From JAVVEH01 sp032251435 (GTDB lineage Bacteria; Verrucomicrobiota; Lentisphaeria; Oligosphaerales; MVZH01): a stretch of DNA of 37,647 nucleotides. Each line of letters begins with the position of its first letter. Positions within the stretch are counted from its first letter, which is position 1. Position numbers and translations under genes: made by a program. The DNA is taken from the NCBI GenBank assembly GCA_032251435.1, contig JAVVEH010000041.1, positions 1-37,647 of the forward strand, in the 5' to 3' direction. The notes beneath the pieces are model-generated. The model did no database searches. It was not told the DNA's origin and saw only the letters and a list, made by a program, of their open reading frames with translations. Shown here one piece after another: positions 32,994-37,647 of this stretch.

Positions 32994-34679
32994 CTATCCG
33001 ATCATGATCTGTTCTTCCGCATACTTGTAGGTCACTTTGGCGTGGGACGGGAGCATGGCGTACGCAATGGTCAACGGCCCCAGCCTGCCTATAAACATCA
33101 GCACGGTAATCAAAATTCTCCCGCCACCCGAAAGTTCCGGGGTCAGGCCCGTGGAAAGCCCCACCGTGCCGAAGGCGCTGACGACTTCAAAAAGGACATC
33201 GAGAAACGGTTGTTTCTCCATGGCCAGAAGAACCAGGGTAAACAGGCCCACCACGCACAGCGACAGGCACAGCAGCGTCAGGGCCTTGTAGACGGTTGCC
33301 GTGGGGATTGTGCGCCGGTGGATTTCGGTGTGCGCCCGGTTGCGGAGGCTGGCGGTGATCGCCGCCCAGAGGCATGCCACCGTCGTTGTCTTGATACCGC
33401 CGGCGGTGGAGCCCGGTGAGGCGCCGATAAACATGAGAATGATCAAGGCCAGCAGCGTGGCGGAAGACAAGGCGCCTATGTCGAGCGTGTTGAAACCGGC
33501 GGTTCGCGCAGTCACGGATTGAAAAAACGATGAGAGGACGACACTGCCGGGCGCCAGATTGCGCAACAGCCCGGAGCGCTCCGTCAGAAAAATAATCGCC
33601 ATGCCCGTGAGAATCAGAAACACCGTCATGCGCAGGACGATCCGGCTTTGCAGCCGGCTCCGGCTGTCTCCAGCGGCCGGATGCCTTCTCCGCACGCCAT
33701 CAAACAGACGTTTCATCACGACAAATCCCAGGCCGCCAAAGATGATCAGGCCGCAGATGACCACATTGACGCCGGTGTTGTCACGAAAGCCGACAAGACT
33801 ATCCGAGAAGGTTGAAAAGCCGGCGTTGCAAAAGGCCGAAACCGAGTGGAAAACCGAATGGTAGATTGCCGAAAACGGGGAGTCGAACGATGTCCGCCAA
33901 GCAAGGAAAAGAAGAACCGCGCCAATGGCTTCAAGAACAAACGTCATGAGGACCACAAAGCGAATCAGGCCGCGGAGACCGGCCAGGGTGTCGTGGTCCA
34001 GCGCGCTCTGAAGAACGGCGCGCTGGCTGATGTCGACCCGCTTGCCCAAAAACACGGTCAGCGACACGGAAAAGGTCATGATGCCCAGCCCGCCAATCTG
34101 GATGAGAGAGGCGATGATCATCTGCCCAAACGGGCTGAAATAGGTTGCCGTGTCGCGCACGATCAAGCCTGTCACGCACACCGCGGATGTCGCGGTGAAC
34201 ACGGCATCGATCAATGGCAGCCGCTCGCCAGCCGTGGTGGCCGCGGGAAGCGTGAGCAGGACACTGCCCGCTCCGATCGCGCCCAGAAAGCCGGCCAGCA
34301 TCAGCCGGGCTGGCTTGAGGTTGAGAAGCTGCAGCAATCCGTGCGACCTGCGAATGCGCGAGACCAGCATGACGACGATGACCACCTGCCGGACCACTGT
34401 GGACACACTTGGATGACCTGCCCCGGGCAGGTACTGTATCAAGGGAATAAAGACAATGAACTCGAGCCAATGCCGATGGACAAAGGTTTTCCTGTCATCG
34501 CTGAAGAAGATCCGCAGCAGAACATCGGCGGCAAACAGGCTCCACACCCCGATGTTGACACTGGCAAAGAGCCGGGGATGCGCGTCGCCGAAGTCAGTGT
34601 TTTCCGCAAGCAGAAAGAGGAACGCGGCCAGAGCGACCGCGCCAAGGCAATACTCATTCCAATGGTTTTTCCTTTTCAC
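32994..34679 (-). CDS. trkH: Potassium channel subunit TrkH/KtrB with voltage-sensor-like N-terminus
   Basis: A membrane channel subunit for potassium uptake. The four pore loops of the family are present: AVCVTGL (167-172 region), AFCNAGFS, ARTAGFN and AFGTVGLS, each with the selectivity glycine. The core begins near residue 124. The first 120 residues are an extra module of four possible membrane helices. Helices two to four resemble a voltage-sensor domain: LFAADVLLRIFF, then HWLEFIVFIPL, then VVRQVVIVVMLVSRIRRSHG, with positive residues along the last. The total length is 561 instead of about 450-480. The start is GTG 34679; AGGGA lies a little far upstream. It is first in the trkH-trkA-PAS operon. 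Confidence 0.92.
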   Translation of the reverse strand: MKRKNHWNEYCLGAVALAAFLFLLAENTDFGDAHPRLFASVNIGVWSLFAADVLLRIFFSDDRKTFVHRHWLEFIVFIPLIQYLPGAGHPSVSTVVRQVVIVVMLVSRIRRSHGLLQLLNLKPARLMLAGFLGAIGAGSVLLTLPAATTAGERLPLIDAVFTATSAVCVTGLIVRDTATYFSPFGQMIIASLIQIGGLGIMTFSVSLTVFLGKRVDISQRAVLQSALDHDTLAGLRGLIRFVVLMTFVLEAIGAVLLFLAWRTSFDSPFSAIYHSVFHSVSAFCNAGFSTFSDSLVGFRDNTGVNVVICGLIIFGGLGFVVMKRLFDGVRRRHPAAGDSRSRLQSRIVLRMTVFLILTGMAIIFLTERSGLLRNLAPGSVVLSSFFQSVTARTAGFNTLDIGALSSATLLALIILMFIGASPGSTAGGIKTTTVACLWAAITASLRNRAHTEIHRRTIPTATVYKALTLLCLSLCVVGLFTLVLLAMEKQPFLDVLFEVVSAFGTVGLSTGLTPELSGGGRILITVLMFIGRLGPLTIAYAMLPSHAKVTYKYAEEQIMIG

Positions 34680-34828
34680 CCGGCAATTTTCCCTGTGCCA
34701 GCCATCCGCGCCGCCCTGCGACCCGGATTCTGCGATGGCGCGCTAAAAGAGTCTGAAAGCAAGGATAAACACGGATTTTTGGCTGGGCTTGCTCCGCATC
34801 CAACGGTGATCATTTTTCGCCGCACCCG
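34680..34828. other. Noncoding stretch between LapA-like gene and trkH
   Basis: About 150 bp without a gene. It should hold the trkH promoter, but no good match was recognised. Confidence 0.4.
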
Positions 34829-35044
34829 CTATTTTTTCGCCGATTTCCTTTTTCCCGTGACGATCAGGGCCAGCAAAATCCCGATCGCGATCCCCACCAG
34901 GAGGGTAATCCCGAGAAGGACGGCATTGGACATGCTGGCCTTGAGAAACAGAAACCGGATCTCCACTGGCCGCGTGTTCTGCAGGATCACAACAAGTCCC
35001 AGAACCACCGCGACAAGAACGGCGACGAGGTTCAGTTTTTTCAT
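34829..35044 (-). CDS. LapA-like small membrane protein
   Basis: A 71-residue protein with two membrane segments (LVAVLVAVVLGLVVILQN and AVLLGITLLVGIAIGILLAL) and a lysine-rich tail (TGKRKSAKK). The NTRPVEIRFLF stretch between them is characteristic of the LapA/DUF1049 family, whose members act in envelope lipid or lipopolysaccharide-related assembly. I chose ATG 35044, with AGAGG just upstream; the longer frame starts in a repeat-like fragment. It follows the lipoprotein gene by 50 bp on the same strand. Confidence 0.82.
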   Translation of the reverse strand: MKKLNLVAVLVAVVLGLVVILQNTRPVEIRFLFLKASMSNAVLLGITLLVGIAIGILLALIVTGKRKSAKK

Positions 35045-35063
35045 TTTAGCGCCTCTTTGATAA

Positions 35064-35090
35064 GCGGTGCCCGCTTCCATTCGCGGGAGC
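35064..35090. repeat. Isolated fragment of the composite repeat constant block
   Basis: Twenty-five of 27 bases match 27600-27626 of repeat A, in the same orientation, without heptads or the other parts. It lies between the lipoprotein stop and the LapA-like start, and shows that the constant block also occurs alone. Confidence 0.7.
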
Positions 35091-35094
35091 TCAG

Positions 35095-35634
35095 TTATTC
35101 GTTGTCCGCTGTCCCCGCGCCGTCAACGACGATGACGATCATCGTGCTGTCACCGTCCTTGTTGGCGCTGACGGTGGCGGCGCGTCCTTCCTTCTCGAAT
35201 GACAGGGCGCTTTGTCCGCCCATGTTGAAGGCGGCGGACTGACTCCAGCCTTTGGCTTTCATCTTCTCGCCGACCACACGGGTTATCTTTTCCAAAGCGT
35301 CCGGCGACCGCATCTGGAGCATGAAGCCGTCCGGGGTACGCATCGAACTTTCCAGCTTGGCGCCTTCATACACGACCACATCCGCGGGAAACCCTTCGGG
35401 CAGGCTGACGCTGGCGCCCGCCGAGTAGTCGAACTGGCCCTCTTCCGTGCGAATCGAGACGGTATCCTTGTCGATGTCGACCTCCGCCTGGCCGCCCATC
35501 TGGGCTTCAATCAATTTCTCACTGACTTTCCGGGCGGCGCGGTCGCCGACCGGGGACGTGTTCTTTTCCCTGTCCCCGCATCCGGTCGCCAGCAACAGTC
35601 CCGCCGCCAGCACGAAAAGATTTTTTTTGTCCAT
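35095..35634 (-). CDS. Putative lipoprotein of unknown function
   Basis: A 179-residue exported protein with a lipoprotein signal peptide: MDKKNLFVLAAGLLLATGCG, the modified cysteine at residue 19. The mature part is charged and ordered, with VDIDKDTVSIRTEEGQFDYS, VSLPEGFPADVVVYEGAKLE and a terminal VSANKDGDSTMIVIVV strand. The pattern resembles bacterial proteins that start with a charged segment and then a small beta-rich domain, but I do not recognise a named family. ATG 35634 was chosen because AAGGAG lies nine bases upstream and the signal peptide begins there. It is divergent from the MATE gene. Confidence 0.82.
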   Translation of the reverse strand: MDKKNLFVLAAGLLLATGCGDREKNTSPVGDRAARKVSEKLIEAQMGGQAEVDIDKDTVSIRTEEGQFDYSAGASVSLPEGFPADVVVYEGAKLESSMRTPDGFMLQMRSPDALEKITRVVGEKMKAKGWSQSAAFNMGGQSALSFEKEGRAATVSANKDGDSTMIVIVVDGAGTADNE

Positions 35635-35817
35635 GGTAGAGAACTCCTTGATTGAAGACCAGCCTGATCGACGTTTACAAGCGGGGGACCGCGCCGCCGC
35701 GGAAGTACTATACACGCCCGTCGGATGTCCGCCAATATCCGGAATGATTGGTGACAAACGCGGAGAGATTACTGTTTTCCCGTTGCAACAGGACGGCGGA
35801 CATATATTTTAGGGGGC
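35635..35817. promoter_or_regulatory. Divergent promoter region, lipoprotein / MATE transporter
   Basis: About 180 bp between divergent genes. A poor match to a plus-strand promoter is TTGCAA at 35783-35788 with TATTTT at 35805-35810 (16-base spacing), but this would leave almost no leader before the ATG at 35818. No clear operator is seen. Confidence 0.25.
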
Positions 35818-37167
35818 ATGTATCGTAACCACATTGTTGACGGACCGTTGGCGGCGGGGATTTTGCGGCTGGCGGGACCGATGTTTGTCAGCGCGCTGCT
35901 GCAGAATCTACAGAGCGTGATCGACCTGTTCTGGGTGGGGCGGCTTGGGTCGGAAGCGGTGGCGGCGCTGGCCGTGAGCGGCACCGTGCTGATGCTGCTG
36001 TTTCCAGTTGTCATGGGAGTGGCGACGGGAACGGTCGCCATGGTTTCCCGCGCCATCGGCGCCGGCGACCACGAGGAGGCGGCCGATGTCGCCGGTCAGT
36101 CGTTGCTGTTGGCTCTGGGTTTCGGGCTGGCCGCCGGGGTGGCGGGATGGCTGTGGGCCGACCGACTGTGTGTTCTGCTAGGGGCGGCGCCGGAAGTCGC
36201 CGCCATCGGCACGCCCTATCTGCGCATCTGCTTTGCCGGCAGTTTCACCTTGTTTCTTCTGTTTGTCGGCAACAGTGTGATGCAGGGGGCGGGAAACACC
36301 GTGATTCCGATGATTGCCATGGTGCTGGCGAACCTGCTCAATCTGTTTCTCGATCCACTGCTGATTTTCGGACTGTGGGGATTGCCGCGCTTGGAGGCGA
36401 ACGGGGCGGCGCTGGCGACGGTGGTGTCGCAGGCGCTGGCGGCGGCCATGGTGTTGACGGTTCTGCTGGCCGGCCGCCTGGGCGGCGTGCATGCGCATAG
36501 CGGGCGGTGGCGAGTGCATCCACAGCTTATCTGGCGGCTGTTGCGGATTGGTGTCCCCAGCATCGGGCAGATGCTGTCGCGCAGTCTGATGGCGCTGGTT
36601 CTGATGCGGATCGTCGCCGCTTCCGGAACCGTGGCGGTGGCCGCGTACGGAATTGGTCTGCGTTTTCACATGCTGATCCTGATGCCCGCCTTCACGCTGG
36701 GCAACGCGGTGGCGACCATGGTGGGACAGAACCTGGGTTCCAACCAGGCGGGGCGGGCGCGGCGGGCCGCCTGGCTGGGAACCGCTATGGATCTGGTCGT
36801 CATGGTGGTGGCCGCTGTGGTCATGGTTTTCGCGGCCCGGCCGCTGATCGCGGTGTTCGACGCGAATCCCGATGTGGTTGAGGTGGGCGCCGCGTATCTG
36901 CGCACGGTCTCCCCGTTCTATATCTTCACCGCGTTGGCGATTGTCCTTGGCCGGGCGATGATGGGGGCGGGCGACACGGTGGCCCCCATGGTCTGCACGG
37001 TGATTGGTCTATGGGGCGTTCAAGTGCCGCTGGCGGTATGGTGGTCGCGGACCATGGTTCCTTCGACCCAGGGCGTGTGGTGGGCGATCGCCGTCGCGGT
37101 GACTGTTCATGGTCTGCTGGTCGCCGGTTGGTTTGAACTCGGCCGCTGGAAAACGCGGAGGGTATGA
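35818..37167 (+). CDS. MATE family efflux transporter
   Basis: An inner-membrane antiporter that exports drugs, metabolites or lipid-linked compounds with Na+ or H+. The 449 residues carry about 12 membrane segments. The two-fold repeat is visible: the first half opens PLAAGILRLAGPMFVSALLQ with VIDLFWVGRLGSEAVAAL, and the second opens VHPQLIWRLLRIGVPSIGQ. The sequence NSVMQGAGNTVIPMIAMV and its counterpart LGRAMMGAGDTVAPMV are MATE signatures. The ATG at 35818 follows AGGGGG with very short spacing, so translation start efficiency is uncertain. A MATE of the DinF/NorM type is possible; the substrate is unknown. Confidence 0.93.
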   Translation: MYRNHIVDGPLAAGILRLAGPMFVSALLQNLQSVIDLFWVGRLGSEAVAALAVSGTVLMLLFPVVMGVATGTVAMVSRAIGAGDHEEAADVAGQSLLLALGFGLAAGVAGWLWADRLCVLLGAAPEVAAIGTPYLRICFAGSFTLFLLFVGNSVMQGAGNTVIPMIAMVLANLLNLFLDPLLIFGLWGLPRLEANGAALATVVSQALAAAMVLTVLLAGRLGGVHAHSGRWRVHPQLIWRLLRIGVPSIGQMLSRSLMALVLMRIVAASGTVAVAAYGIGLRFHMLILMPAFTLGNAVATMVGQNLGSNQAGRARRAAWLGTAMDLVVMVVAAVVMVFAARPLIAVFDANPDVVEVGAAYLRTVSPFYIFTALAIVLGRAMMGAGDTVAPMVCTVIGLWGVQVPLAVWWSRTMVPSTQGVWWAIAVAVTVHGLLVAGWFELGRWKTRRV

Positions 37168-37647
37168 CGCGGGGCGCGTCTCCGGTTGTCTAGGAAAAAT
37201 TCACCACTGAGATATGGAGGCACGGTAGAGAATTGCGAAATGCGCAATTTCACACTCCAAATTAGCAGTGAAACGGCAAAAATAAGAAGAGAAATTTGCA
37301 AGAGTAAGGGCCACGAAAAGGCACGAAAATCAAGAGGGGCAGGAAGGCGTTGATTTTTTGTGGTTTTTTGCGCTTTTTTGTGGCTATCCCCCAGTTTTCA
37401 AAAATTAGTGTCGAATCAGTGTGAATGAGTGGTTTCTCGCATTATTTTGCAACCATGTTCGACTGCTCAACACGGATGCATCCGAGACGGATGCGCTCCA
37501 TGGACCGATTTCTGCCTGACTGCCTCTGGTAGTTCCCGAAATCAGCCATATCGACCGGTCAAAAACCGCTGGCTCATCATTCTTGTCTCAGCAAGATCCA
37601 AAGCGCCTCTCTTTCGATATTCGTTATTCCCTGTTCATCTGTTCATC
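37168..37647. other. AT-richer noncoding end region with inverted repeats
   Basis: No gene is seen. GACGCG/CGCGTC at 37166-37180 is a six-pair hairpin at the MATE stop without a T-run. AATTGCG/CGCAATT at 37231-37249 is a seven-pair hairpin. A longer imperfect inverted repeat lies between 37310-37333 (GCCACGAAAAGGCACGAAAA and on) and 37350-37384, where TTTTTTGTGG-like units repeat. Base composition differs strongly from the genes, which suggests a repeat-rich intergenic region. Confidence 0.6.

Noticed and set aside
37166..37180. Hairpin at the MATE stop as a terminator
   Set aside because: The stem is only six pairs and no T-run follows.

Overview
The window looks like chromosomal DNA of a Gram-negative bacterium with GC-rich genes. 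Several features point to the Planctomycetes-Verrucomicrobia-Lentisphaerae (PVC) group, probably a Lentisphaerota, Kiritimatiellota or Verrucomicrobiota member. These are two secreted proteins with PEP-CTERM sorting tails, a XylR-type regulator (LacI-like sensor plus AraC helix-turn-helix), many kinds of intergenic repeats, and histidine kinases with degenerate H-boxes. The phylum is an inference. No rRNA, tRNA, CRISPR array, phage or transposase gene was seen.

Region 1 (1-18514) is mostly housekeeping. On the plus strand lie ilvD, a nitroreductase, an unknown 422-residue protein, a large M16C metallopeptidase and a small charged protein. On the minus strand is metF-thiL, where metF carries a MetV-like cysteine-rich tail. 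A 527-residue protein with an HPr-like phosphocarrier signature follows alone on the plus strand. tkt-avtA and prfB are on the minus strand, and prfB has the classical +1 programmed frameshift. A plus-strand operon (secreted protein, HIT hydrolase, rmlA) closes the region.

Region 2 (18515-27250) starts with two membrane histidine kinases on the minus strand. The second is bracketed by two nearly identical 110-bp elements in inverted orientation. Upstream of it lie a secreted carbohydrate-binding-like protein and a GT4 glycosyltransferase, then a cysteine desulfurase-pyrK pair. A membrane-anchored zinc-ribbon protein is divergent from the desulfurase.

Region 3 (27250-31500) is an accessory island. 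Three same-orientation copies of a composite repeat (GGTCGGA heptads followed by a conserved block of about 150 bp) bracket two PEP-CTERM gene modules. The first is a PEP-CTERM gene divergent from a XylR-type regulator with a candidate operator between them. The second is a PEP-CTERM gene with a strong sigma-70 promoter and a good terminator but a frameshift just after its signal peptide.

Region 4 (31500-37647) holds a potassium-uptake operon on the minus strand: trkH with a voltage-sensor-like N-terminal extension, trkA, and a PAS-domain membrane protein overlapping trkA by 4 bp. A LapA-like protein and a lipoprotein lie upstream, followed by a MATE transporter on the plus strand and about 480 bp of AT-richer noncoding DNA.

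The most unusual structures are the kinase gene between inverted elements, the repeat-bracketed PEP-CTERM modules with the frameshifted gene, the HPr-like protein, and the potassium operon with built-in sensor-like domains.
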